From positions 154,819 through 218,818 of the forward strand of contig NZ_SAXA01000008.1 in NCBI RefSeq assembly GCF_004122035.1: a stretch of DNA of 64,000 nt, read 5' to 3'. Under the pieces are notes generated by a model that worked only from the letters and a program-made list of their open reading frames with translations, ran no database searches and was not told the origin of the DNA. This document shows positions 30,017-38,779 of the stretch, in pieces; position 1 is the first letter of the stretch, and each line of letters begins with the position of its first letter. Source of the DNA: Ancylomarina salipaludis. Its GTDB lineage: Bacteria > Bacteroidota > Bacteroidia > Bacteroidales > Marinifilaceae. The position numbers and the translations under genes are program-made.

Positions 30017-33000
30017 CTAATCGTCAAGCTCTCCAACCATCTCGTTTAAAATTGATTTAGCATCATTTACCGATAAAGAGTCAGCCTTCACTTCTTGCTT
30101 CGTTTTAAGCTCTTTTTCAATCGATTTTGTATTAGCTTTCGAATTAGAAACATCTTGCCTGATTTTTTCCTGAGCATTCTCATTCGGCTTCACCGTTTCT
30201 AAAATTGGCTCTAATTTTGCCTTCGCAGCCTCTATAATACCGTCATCTTTTATGCCATAATTATCGATCACACTCTGGAGGGTATAACGCGCCTGAAAGA
30301 CATCTTTTTTATCCACAAAAATATCGGAAAGCAAAATGAAACTTCTACCCAACCAATAATGATGTGGCGAATTCATATCAATAAATTCATTCACTCTTTT
30401 CTCCGCCTCATCTATTTTTTGGGTTCGATAAAGCAAATCAGCCAATAAGAATCGGGACTCTGCCCCTTCTGCACTCTGGACTTCTTTTGCCAAAATTTGA
30501 AGATCATCTTTTGCAGCCGAATCATTGTTCAAAGCCAGATAAGCTTTCGCTCTCTTGTACAGAATCTCCTTTTTTTCGTCTTGCGTTACATTAGGCAAAA
30601 GAAGCAGAACTTTTGATTCCGAAATCAGTGACGTATAGTCTTTCAATTCATAATTGCATCTGAACAATCCCCAATCAGCAATCCGTTTATTATCTGTAAT
30701 TTCAGCCTTTTGCTTCAATAATTCAAAATAAGGCTTCGCCTTCAAATAATCCTTTTGCTCAAAATAAATTTGCGATATTCCCAATAAGGCTTTCTCTGTA
30801 TACAAGTTATCTTCACCATTGAGTACCATTTCAAAAGCCTGAACTGCATTATTAAAATCCTTGCGATTAAAAGCGGCTTCCCCTTTATAATAAGCGGCAT
30901 TGATTCGAAACAAGCCCTGAGGAAATTTTTCAAGATATTCAGAAAAAGCCAAGGTCGACTTTTCGCTCTGTCCATCCATATACAAGCGCTCAGCAGATAA
31001 ATAAGTCAAGGAATCTCTTTCAGACGTCTTAACGCTACCTCCCTGCCCCAACGATTCTGTAAAAGCAAAATAAGACTGTACATCATTCATATCGATGTAA
31101 ACATTCTTGATTCCCAACAAAGCACTTTGAGCATCGTTGCTGTCTGAATAATTCATCACAACCTGCTTATAATACTTGAGCGCTTCAGTGTAATTCTTTT
31201 TATTATAATTCAACTGCCCCAATTGCAATAAGGCTTTTGCAATAAACTCGCTCTGAGGATACTCTGAAACTAAATTCTTATAAAGTTTTAAAGCGGTCTC
31301 CTCATCTGCTTGCTTAACTTTTGCCTTAGCCAATTCGAAAAGAGCATCATCCTTATAATCAGACTCAGGAAACTTTCTTGAAAAGTTTTTTAAAAGTGTA
31401 ATCTTCTCATTCAACTGACCACACAAACCTCTTGACAAAGCATTTTGATAAACAGCATAATCTGTCGACCAGTTATTCGCGGCAGCAGCTTTTGTATAAT
31501 ATTCAGCAGCCTTTTCATAATTTCTATTCAAAAAATAACAGTCACCAATTCGATTCTGAACATCGGTTAAATACTCTGATAATTTACCATTCATAAACTG
31601 TTCGTACTTCCGAAACCAAACAATAGCCTTGTCGTATGCGTCCAATTCGAATTCGCAATAGCCCAAATTGTAATAGGCATTATTAAAATATTTCGAATTC
31701 CCCACGCCTGGTGTCTGAATGAATTCCTGATAATTCTTAATCGCAATTAAATAATCTTCTGTTCTGTAATAAGCCTCAGCCTTCCAATACAAGCAATCAG
31801 CAGCAATATCTCTATTGTAAATTTTATAAGTCAGAGCTTTATTAAAATAATCAAGCGATTCCACATATTTTGATTGTTTAAATAATTCCAACGCATAAAA
31901 ATAAGCCACACGCTGATAGGCCTCTTCAATGCGAGGCGATTTCTCTTTTATCATATTCATCGACTCCAGAGCCTGTTTATAACTCTTAGTCGTCATATAC
32001 ACATCAACCAAAAAATCGTAAGCCTCATCATTTTCATCCGAGTTGGGATATTGGGTCAAATAGGCATCAAAAGCGCTTATCGTTTCATTGGCATTCGAAT
32101 AAGATAGTTCATAACTAATCTTTGCAAAATTGAAGAGTGCACTCTTTTTAATATCCTCATCAGCGGCCATCTTCGAAGCCTTCTCAAAAGCGTTTTTAGC
32201 CTCTTTTTTCTCACCCATTTTAAGAAAGCAATCAGCCAAATTGTAAGTCGAAATTTGAAGCATGGCATCTTCTTTCCCTTTCACTTTGGAGAACAACTGA
32301 CTGGCATTTTTATAATCCTTTTCCTGATAATACGAAAATGCCAAAGCAAATATTTCTTCTCTTTTTAGATCAAGTCCATCCCATATTAGATAAGGAATTG
32401 CCTCAGCATATTTTTTTTGATTATAATAAGCCAAACCAATCATTTTGGCAATCTCTGGCACCCTGTCAACATCTGCTTTTTCAAGAAATCTGGGCGCATA
32501 AGCAATCAATTTATCGTACTTCTCTTGCAAATAGTAGATCTGAGATATATAATAAGGAATCAATGGAGCATAAGTTTCATCATTCTCAAGCTTATCAAAA
32601 GCATTCAATGCGGTTTGATAGTTGCCTTTTTCGTAAGCAATATGTGCATAGTAATAATTCGAGGCTAATTGATATTCCCCCTTTTTATCAAGAAGCTCAA
32701 AAAAATATTTCCCAGCCTCATCCTTATGATCTGTTTTAAAATAAGCATATGCCTTTTTAAAGAAAAATTCATCTTTCTGATCTTTTTCAATCTGATAGGC
32801 ATCCGTTCTTTCAAACCAACCTAAGGCTTTCTGATATTTCTTTTGATTGTATTTTTGTCTCCCCAACTGAAAAAATGCCTGATGAACAAAAGCATTGCCC
32901 GGATACCTGTCTAAAAAACTAAGCATCCCTTTCTCTGCTTCAGGACGAGACAGCTCTATGGCACAATATGCCAAATAAAATTCAGCTTCAATTTTTCTAT

Positions 33001-33217
33001 ATGAAAACTCTTTTTCTTTGGCTGCCACTTGCTGAAAACAATAACGGGCACCACCAAAATCTTTGTGTCTAAATAATTCATGTCCCTTTTTCCAATTATC
33101 AGAATAAACCTGACCGGCAACACTTTTTTGTGCCAATGAACTTTTAAAGGGTGTACCAAGTATGAATATAAATATGATGGGGAATAGTAATCTTGGGCGC
33201 ATATTGTCAATTATCAT
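30017..33217 (-). CDS. Large periplasmic tetratricopeptide-repeat protein
   Basis: 1066-residue protein with a signal peptide (about 1-29, cleaved near SLAQ; Met6 at 33202 is an equally good start) and then TPR-like helical pairs through almost the whole length. Repeats are seen as recurring A-x-x-x-F and Y-x-x-G-x-x-Y patterns, e.g. FYTLG-like ALGWFERT, AKPYFELL, YNLGYCEFELDAYDKAIVWFRKYE near 510 and ALLQLGQLNYNKKNYTEALKYYKQVV near 680. The last 60 residues are charged and Lys/Glu-rich, probably coiled. It is the first gene of a two-gene operon with the barrel protein, 41 bp apart from the preferred barrel start. Inference: a periplasmic scaffold (YbgF/BamD-like in type) for that barrel. Confidence 0.88.
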   Translation of the reverse strand: MIIDNMRPRLLFPIIFIFILGTPFKSSLAQKSVAGQVYSDNWKKGHELFRHKDFGGARYCFQQVAAKEKEFSYRKIEAEFYLAYCAIELSRPEAEKGMLSFLDRYPGNAFVHQAFFQLGRQKYNQKKYQKALGWFERTDAYQIEKDQKDEFFFKKAYAYFKTDHKDEAGKYFFELLDKKGEYQLASNYYYAHIAYEKGNYQTALNAFDKLENDETYAPLIPYYISQIYYLQEKYDKLIAYAPRFLEKADVDRVPEIAKMIGLAYYNQKKYAEAIPYLIWDGLDLKREEIFALAFSYYQEKDYKNASQLFSKVKGKEDAMLQISTYNLADCFLKMGEKKEAKNAFEKASKMAADEDIKKSALFNFAKISYELSYSNANETISAFDAYLTQYPNSDENDEAYDFLVDVYMTTKSYKQALESMNMIKEKSPRIEEAYQRVAYFYALELFKQSKYVESLDYFNKALTYKIYNRDIAADCLYWKAEAYYRTEDYLIAIKNYQEFIQTPGVGNSKYFNNAYYNLGYCEFELDAYDKAIVWFRKYEQFMNGKLSEYLTDVQNRIGDCYFLNRNYEKAAEYYTKAAAANNWSTDYAVYQNALSRGLCGQLNEKITLLKNFSRKFPESDYKDDALFELAKAKVKQADEETALKLYKNLVSEYPQSEFIAKALLQLGQLNYNKKNYTEALKYYKQVVMNYSDSNDAQSALLGIKNVYIDMNDVQSYFAFTESLGQGGSVKTSERDSLTYLSAERLYMDGQSEKSTLAFSEYLEKFPQGLFRINAAYYKGEAAFNRKDFNNAVQAFEMVLNGEDNLYTEKALLGISQIYFEQKDYLKAKPYFELLKQKAEITDNKRIADWGLFRCNYELKDYTSLISESKVLLLLPNVTQDEKKEILYKRAKAYLALNNDSAAKDDLQILAKEVQSAEGAESRFLLADLLYRTQKIDEAEKRVNEFIDMNSPHHYWLGRSFILLSDIFVDKKDVFQARYTLQSVIDNYGIKDDGIIEAAKAKLEPILETVKPNENAQEKIRQDVSNSKANTKSIEKELKTKQEVKADSLSVNDAKSILNEMVGELDD

Positions 33218-33417
33218 AGTGATTGAAATTAGCTTTGAAAAATGTGCTTAAAGATACAAAAACAGATAGCAGCTCGACTAGAAAAAGCCTTGTTTTAATA
33301 AAAATCTTATCTTACCCTAATAACGTCAGAAGATAGCATAAATTGTTCAATTATGCCTAATTGTTTTAAGATTTGGATAATTTTGAAACGATAGAAAGGC
33401 TATCACAAATAATTTTC

Positions 33418-33425
33418 TAGATTTG
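33418..33425 (+). promoter_or_regulatory. Candidate -7 element of the ftsE-rhomboid unit
   Basis: TAGATTTG matches TAnnTTTG exactly, 58 bp before the ftsE ATG. No clear -33 TTTG at 19-21 bp upstream. Confidence 0.4.
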
Positions 33426-33483
33426 TAGAACAGAGATTCTACAATGCCTTTAAGCCTGACAAAAACAATAAGAGTAATAAACT

Positions 33484-34209
33484 ATGTCTGAAACTGCTAT
33501 CATCAAACTAAATAATGCAATTATTCGCCAATCAGAGAACATCATTTTAAAGGATGTAGATTTAGAAATTGAGAAAGGTGAATTCGTATACCTTATTGGT
33601 CGTGTTGGAAGCGGTAAAAGTAGTCTTTTAAAAACCCTGTATGCAGACTTGCCACTAAAAGAAGGCACAGGCAGTGTTGTTGGTTATACTCTCCCTAAGA
33701 TTAAAAATAAGCAAGTTCCCTTTTTAAGACGGAAAATTGGCATCGTTTTTCAGGATTTCCAACTCCTTACCGATAGAAATATTGAAGCCAATCTGCAATT
33801 TGTTTTGAAAGCAACGGGGTGGAAAAATTCTCATGACATAAAATCCCGTATTTCAGAAGTGCTCGAAAAGGTGAAAATGAACAACAAAGGGTACAAAATG
33901 CCTCATGAATTATCAGGTGGAGAGCAACAACGTGTTGTTATTGCACGAGCCCTTTTAAACTCACCCGATATCATCTTGGCCGATGAACCGACGGGGAATT
34001 TAGACCCGGAAACATCTGACGACTTAGTTCAATTACTTCACGATATCAGTAAAAGTGGTAAAACCATCATTATGGCAACGCACCAACACGATTTATTGGC
34101 AAAATTTCCTGCTCGTGTAATTGAATGCAAGGATAGCCGTGTAATTGAAATATCAAAAAACACGGCAGAAACCGTTATTGATTTTACCGAAACAGAAACT
34201 TTTGAATAG
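33484..34209 (+). CDS. ftsE: FtsE-like ABC transporter ATP-binding protein
   Basis: 241-residue ATPase of the FtsE/LolD type. FtsE with the membrane protein FtsX controls peptidoglycan hydrolases at the division site. Seen: Walker [10 protein letters not shown] (39-47), Q-loop VFQDFQLL near 88-95, signature LSGGEQQR (143-150), Walker B IILADEP (163-169) and the H-loop ATHQHD near 198. The strong match of [11 protein letters not shown] and the YxM-type [12 protein letters not shown] to FtsE favours it over LolD, but no ftsX is adjacent, so the symbol rests on the ATPase alone. The rhomboid gene follows with overlap or a very short gap. Confidence 0.82.
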   Translation: MSETAIIKLNNAIIRQSENIILKDVDLEIEKGEFVYLIGRVGSGKSSLLKTLYADLPLKEGTGSVVGYTLPKIKNKQVPFLRRKIGIVFQDFQLLTDRNIEANLQFVLKATGWKNSHDIKSRISEVLEKVKMNNKGYKMPHELSGGEQQRVVIARALLNSPDIILADEPTGNLDPETSDDLVQLLHDISKSGKTIIMATHQHDLLAKFPARVIECKDSRVIEISKNTAETVIDFTETETFE

Positions 34210-34864
34210 TGAGCCAGCATACAACAAAAAAGTGCAGGAGATCAGATCAAAACAATCTCTTATATTTCCTGTTGCCTTTGTTTGTATCATCTGGTTCCTG
34301 AAATTTTTTGAGTGGGGACTCAATATTGATTTTTATCGATTAGGGATATTTCCACTACATACCAAAGGACTGCTCGGCATCATCACGTCTCCATTTATAC
34401 ATAGCGATTTTGAACACCTGATGGCCAATAGCATCCCAATCTTTGCACTGAGCTGGGGGATTTTTTATTTCTACAGAAAACTTGCCATCCGTATCGTTTT
34501 ATACTGTTGGCTGACAACCAACATACTCCTGTGGCTAGGAGGTCGCGAAGCCTGGCATATAGGTGCATCGGGCTTGGTTTATGCCTTTGCATCCTTTCTT
34601 TTCTTTAGCGGCTTGTTCAGAAATTATTATAAACTGATTGCCATCTCCTTTGTTGTCGCTTTTCTGTATGGCGGCTTATTCTGGGGAATTTTCCCGGTTT
34701 TGAAAGATGTTTCGTGGGAAGGTCATTTATTTGGTGCTTGCTCAGGATTGATTTACGCTTTCGCTTGCCGAAAGGAAGGACCACAGAAACCGAAAGTCGT
34801 TTGGGACAAAGATGATACGATTCCTGAAGAAATATGGAATCAGAAAAATAACTCTAATCCATGA
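34202..34864 (+). CDS. Rhomboid-family intramembrane serine protease
   Basis: About 220 residues with six membrane helices. The catalytic serine is in GASGLVYA (codon at 34568) and the catalytic histidine in EGHLFGA (codon at 34724); the family HxxxN-like SDFEHLMANSIP stretch lies in helix 2. The frame is open back to an ATG at 34145 inside ftsE, but that would place 22 codons over ftsE; a TTG at 34202 (8-bp overlap) or a GTG at 34232 is more likely, and I chose the former with low certainty. Translational coupling with ftsE is likely. The 3' end overlaps the convergent MutS-like gene by 11 bp. Confidence 0.88.
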   Translation: MNSEPAYNKKVQEIRSKQSLIFPVAFVCIIWFLKFFEWGLNIDFYRLGIFPLHTKGLLGIITSPFIHSDFEHLMANSIPIFALSWGIFYFYRKLAIRIVLYCWLTTNILLWLGGREAWHIGASGLVYAFASFLFFSGLFRNYYKLIAISFVVAFLYGGLFWGIFPVLKDVSWEGHLFGACSGLIYAFACRKEGPQKPKVVWDKDDTIPEEIWNQKNNSNP

Positions 34865-36656
34865 TTGCCATTTTCTTCATCAAAAATGAAGCATTTAGTT
34901 TTTGACTGATCCCTTTTTTCAACTTGTAATCAAAAATCAACTGGTCATTCGTCAGTTCCACCTCAAAACAATGATTATTGACATACTTAGGATACTTATT
35001 CTCTAATTCGCCAATCATTAAATCATGTGTTGCTATCATAACTACTGCATTTAAACTGATCAACTTATCCAACAAACCCAGCGATCCCAATTGCTTATCT
35101 TTGGTATTGGTGCCTCTTAATATTTCGTCTAATATCACCAATGTTTTGGGCTGTTTCTCTACATTCTCTATAATTTCCTTAATACGTACAAGTTCTGCAT
35201 AAAAATAGGATTCATTATTCGACAGAGAATCTTGAATTTTAATGCTCGACAGAATTTGACAAGGGGTAAATCGAAAAACTTTTGCACAAACCGGAGCTCC
35301 ATTCATGGCCAATATCAAATTAGTTGCTATGGTACGAAGAAAGGTACTTTTCCCAGCCATATTTGCTCCCGTAATAATATTCACACATGGCATTCCTCCA
35401 TACTCAACTGAGTTATTCACTCTTACTGATGATGCTAATAGTGGATGTCCCATATCCTGAGCATGTAAATAAAAATCCGAATCCAAAGCCTCAGGATAAT
35501 TCACTTCTGATTGATTATTATAAGCGAATACAGCATAAGACATTAAAGGCTCAATCTCTGCCAAGGCAGTAAACCAAGTTGGAATAAACCGCTTATAGAT
35601 TTCCTTCCATTTAATCAATCGAAATAGAATTTGAACATCGAAAAGGAATAGAGCATTTAGTGTTAACGAAACAATCCAATTGTAACGCAAATCAAAAGTA
35701 TTCAACAATTTAAATAGAGATTTCAAAACAAGACTAGCCTTAATGTCCTGATTTGAAAGCTTCTGTTTAATTGAATTTAAATGGGGAGATTCGAAACTTT
35801 CGTTCTCTGTTAATTTAATAAGAGCGGTGTATTTTTTCAGTACCGAGGATGAATTGCCCAGGTGAGTGTGCGATTTGTTAATGAGCTTTTTATTTGCATC
35901 AACAATAAACATGTTCAATAATATGGGCAAAAAAAGAGAACCTAAAGTGAATGGACCAAAGACTACAACTGCCAACCACGACAGACTAATCAGCGGACAA
36001 ACAATAGACGAAACCTGCAAAAACCTCAGTTTAGCTACGGGTTCATCCAGCCATGCCTGCAAATTAGCCAACTCTTTTCCCGTTTCGGAAATAAGCATAG
36101 CATGTGCCTGAAAGTTCTGCACAAATTCATTTTTCTCACTCAATTCCTTTATAGCCTCTTGCTTTTTGAGAATTACGTCCTCATCTAATTCAAACCGACA
36201 AAGACTGTCTGTAAATTGATCTTTGCCATTTTTTGTAAAACAACGATTTAAATATTGATAGAGAGATCCTATCCCAAACAAATCGAAATCAGCCGATAAA
36301 TACGGGTTTATCACAGCATATTCCGCACCATCTTCCTGATCTATATAATTATGATTCAGATATCCTATTTCGTTCTCATTCAACAAACGTCTTTTAGACA
36401 AGAATTTAAGCTCATCTGCAAGTATCAAATCACGTTTGATCACATATATAAAGGACAATAAGCACGAAAAAGACAGTATTAAAAAGAAAGCAGCCTGCCT
36501 ATGAAAAATAAACAAAGCTATAAACGCAACAAATCCCACAAAGGTAAAGAGCCTGAACAGAGACAAATAAAAGATTTGTTTTTTAATCTTCTTTATTCTT
36601 GAATCAAGACTGATAATATTAGAACTGTAATGATCTACAGGTTGAGTTTTCTGCAT
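34854..36656 (-). CDS. Membrane-anchored MutS-like ATPase
   Basis: 600-residue protein with a C-terminal MutS ABC-type ATPase domain: Walker A in ITGANMAGKSTFLRTI (about residue 430 from this start), the following MNGAPVCA, signature region SIKIQDSLSNNESYFYAEL, Walker B TLVILDEILRGTN and switch ATHDL. The mismatch-binding domain I and clamp of true MutS are missing; instead two pairs of hydrophobic helices lie at about 25-75 and 210-250, so the protein should sit in the inner membrane. The start at 36656 (MQKTQPVD) is preferred to an upstream ATG at 36719 that lies before a polar, poorly conserved-looking stretch. Function in mismatch repair is doubtful. Confidence 0.87.
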   Translation of the reverse strand: MQKTQPVDHYSSNIISLDSRIKKIKKQIFYLSLFRLFTFVGFVAFIALFIFHRQAAFFLILSFSCLLSFIYVIKRDLILADELKFLSKRRLLNENEIGYLNHNYIDQEDGAEYAVINPYLSADFDLFGIGSLYQYLNRCFTKNGKDQFTDSLCRFELDEDVILKKQEAIKELSEKNEFVQNFQAHAMLISETGKELANLQAWLDEPVAKLRFLQVSSIVCPLISLSWLAVVVFGPFTLGSLFLPILLNMFIVDANKKLINKSHTHLGNSSSVLKKYTALIKLTENESFESPHLNSIKQKLSNQDIKASLVLKSLFKLLNTFDLRYNWIVSLTLNALFLFDVQILFRLIKWKEIYKRFIPTWFTALAEIEPLMSYAVFAYNNQSEVNYPEALDSDFYLHAQDMGHPLLASSVRVNNSVEYGGMPCVNIITGANMAGKSTFLRTIATNLILAMNGAPVCAKVFRFTPCQILSSIKIQDSLSNNESYFYAELVRIKEIIENVEKQPKTLVILDEILRGTNTKDKQLGSLGLLDKLISLNAVVMIATHDLMIGELENKYPKYVNNHCFEVELTNDQLIFDYKLKKGISQKLNASFLMKKMAIMD

Positions 36657-36769
36657 TGTAAAATATTTTGAGGATAAGTTGTTATCGCGTTTTGTGTTCT
36701 TTGATTTGACACAAAACATTCATATGTATCCTCGTCAAATTTATGAATAATAGAAGGATAAACAATCAA

Positions 36770-36793
36770 AAAAAAAGATGCACTAAATGCATC
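36770..36793 (-). terminator. Terminator of the coiled-coil/barrel lipoprotein gene
   Basis: On the minus strand GATGCA-TTTAG-TGCATC (36793-36778) is followed by a run of eight or more T. Confidence 0.8.
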
Positions 36794-36806
36794 TCTTTAT
36801 TCCTAA

Positions 36807-37724
36807 CTAAAATTTCACCCTCAATCCCACAACGCCAATATTCCCAGCTTCGACAAAAATGCCCCAACGCCTGCTAAAATCATAGGAAGCACCCAGGTAT
36901 CCCATTGTTTCGAATGTTGCAACCGCATCATCGCGACCAGCACCTATGCTACCTCCTGCATACAAATCGAAGTTGGAATTCTTAACCAACAAAGGGAAAA
37001 TATGGAAATTAGCCCGAAGACCTACGTATATGCTACGATCTGCTTGAAATTTACCTTCCTTGAAAAAGGCATTACCCTGTAATCCCAAAGAAAAGTATTT
37101 GCTTATACGATAATCGTAACTTCCTTGAAATCCGTATGGCGTCCAATCTTTATAAGTTGAAATACCAACAGTTAACACATGAGTCGGGTATTTAAAAGTT
37201 ACTTCATCAGCTGTCTGAATTTCCTTCTTTTCTGTATCAAGATTTTCTATTCCCCCAACAGGAATATCCATCTTCTTCTTTTTCAAAACAGCCTCTACCC
37301 TCTCCAAAAGAGCTCTCACTTTATCCCTAAGAACATCTACCTTCTCTGAAAGTATCTTCACTTTTTCGGCAAGAGCCTCCACGTCTTTGGGCTTCTTGCT
37401 CTTTTCCATTAACTCATCGGTTTGATCAGGAAGATAGCTTAAGTTTTTTTTCAGATTAAGTGATTTATTGGTTTTATGTACGAGTTTCTTACGAACCAAG
37501 GGTATTTTCTTTTCTGATTCAGTCACTTTAGACGAATCTGACAAATCTTGCTTTTTGGTCTCTCCCGGCTTTTCTTTTACGGTTTCAACACTTGGCTGAA
37601 CGCTATCCTTTTCTCTAGTTATTTTATCTCCAGGACATTGTAATAACAGTAAAATACACACAATTATTACTGCTAACCCCAGCAGTACGAACTTTAAGAA
37701 TTTCCATACATTTTTTTTCATCAT
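36807..37724 (-). CDS. Lipoprotein-like protein with coiled coil and C-terminal barrel-type domain
   Basis: 305 residues of unusual build. Residues 1-30: a hydrophobic leader with a possible lipobox LLQC (Cys30). Residues 31-100: charged, Ser/Lys/Glu-rich. Residues 110-150: a clean heptad coiled coil (VEALAEKVKILSEKVDVL, then DKVRALLERVEAVLKK). Residues 180-305: beta strands with aromatic girdles ending in VVGLRVKF, as in eight-strand outer-membrane proteins. Alternative reading: an inner-membrane anchor instead of a lipobox, with the barrel in the outer membrane, which would make it a linker across the periplasm. I do not recognise a named family. It has its own terminator. Confidence 0.7.
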   Translation of the reverse strand: MMKKNVWKFLKFVLLGLAVIIVCILLLLQCPGDKITREKDSVQPSVETVKEKPGETKKQDLSDSSKVTESEKKIPLVRKKLVHKTNKSLNLKKNLSYLPDQTDELMEKSKKPKDVEALAEKVKILSEKVDVLRDKVRALLERVEAVLKKKKMDIPVGGIENLDTEKKEIQTADEVTFKYPTHVLTVGISTYKDWTPYGFQGSYDYRISKYFSLGLQGNAFFKEGKFQADRSIYVGLRANFHIFPLLVKNSNFDLYAGGSIGAGRDDAVATFETMGYLGASYDFSRRWGIFVEAGNIGVVGLRVKF

Positions 37725-37911
37725 CTTTTGGTATAGGCTTAACTCCTAAGATGGAGGCGAATGAATATGAATCAGTTTAATAGCAATCTTGAAATTTATA
37801 ATCCATGAATCAAATTTCATCGCATTTATGATTCACAATACGATTACATAATCTCAACTCATATTACTAAGATAATGAATATATGCTTATTACATAATTA
37901 ATTCTTACAGC

Positions 37912-37947
37912 AAAAAAAAAGAGATATACAAGTGTGCATCTCTCTTT
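37912..37947 (-). terminator. Terminator of the CPBP-DUF255-M48 operon
   Basis: On the minus strand AGAGAT ... ATCTCT (37942-37921) closes a hairpin with a 12-nt loop and runs into nine T (37920-37912). Confidence 0.75.
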
Positions 37948-37971
37948 CATTCATCCCAAAGACAAAAACCT

Positions 37972-38766
37972 TTATTTCTTATAATATTTCATTGCCTCAG
38001 GTAAAAAAGCTTGCAAATTATTCACCCGGGTGGCGTCTGCTGGGTGTGTTGACAAAAACTCAGGTGGTTTTTGTCCACCACTCTCACCCATACGTTTCCA
38101 AAAATCAATTGCAACAACAGGATTATATCCAGCCATGGCCATAAAAATCAGTCCCATTTTATCGGCTTCGGTTTCATGCGATCGTGAAAAAGGCAACACG
38201 ACCCCCACATTTGAAACCGCACCAAAAGCCGTCATCCATATTTGCTTAGTTTCTGCAGGCTTTTCATTCAATGCCATGCTCAAACCAGTCCCCAAAGCCT
38301 GAATCCCCATTTGCTGACTCATTCTCTCGTTACCATGTCGGGCAATGGCATGTGCAATTTCATGTCCCATAACCACAGCCATACCCGCTTCGGTTTGCGT
38401 GTAAGGAAGTATACCTGTATAAAACACAACTTTCCCGCCAGGCATACACCAGGCATTAGGCGTATCATCTTCAACCAGATTAAATTCCCAGGCAAAACCA
38501 GAGATACGGTCAGACATACCATTATCTTTCATGAAAATCTCTACAGCCTCAGCAATTCGCTTTCCAACACGCTTCACCATCTCCGATTGCTCCTTATTAT
38601 TAGATAATTTATTTTCCTTAAGAAAGCTATCATATTGAATCAAACTCGTTGCAATCATCTGGTCTTCGGGAAATAAATTCATTTGTTTTCTCCCGGTAAT
38701 GGGCACCGTAGCACATGCAGCTAATACCGTAACCAGGCACAGTAAGGCAATTTTCTTCATCATCAT
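37972..38766 (-). CDS. M48-family metallopeptidase lipoprotein (LoiP/BepA-like)
   Basis: 264-residue zinc peptidase of the envelope. Lipobox LAAC with acylated Cys18 (Cys16 if translation starts at the third of three Met codons). Zinc motif H135-E136-I-A-H139 in MGHEIAHAIARHGNE, third ligand Glu in SRSHETEADKMG. PEFLSTHPADATRVNNL near the C terminus is the conserved STHPs..R motif. The short form without TPR repeats resembles LoiP/YggG-type quality-control peptidases. It is the last gene of an operon, 13 bp after the DUF255 gene, which suggests a joint role in envelope protein folding or clearance. Confidence 0.93.
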   Translation of the reverse strand: MMMKKIALLCLVTVLAACATVPITGRKQMNLFPEDQMIATSLIQYDSFLKENKLSNNKEQSEMVKRVGKRIAEAVEIFMKDNGMSDRISGFAWEFNLVEDDTPNAWCMPGGKVVFYTGILPYTQTEAGMAVVMGHEIAHAIARHGNERMSQQMGIQALGTGLSMALNEKPAETKQIWMTAFGAVSNVGVVLPFSRSHETEADKMGLIFMAMAGYNPVVAIDFWKRMGESGGQKPPEFLSTHPADATRVNNLQAFLPEAMKYYKK

Positions 38767-38779
38767 ATTAGTCTTAAAA

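Noticed and set aside
30017..33217. Repetitive character of the TPR gene as a nucleotide repeat array or CRISPR
   Set aside because: Repeats exist only at the protein level with diverged DNA; there are no constant-length spacers.
38242..38607. Plus-strand frames across the M48 and DUF255 genes
   Set aside because: They lie antisense to well-supported genes with intact motifs and have no promoter or family resemblance.
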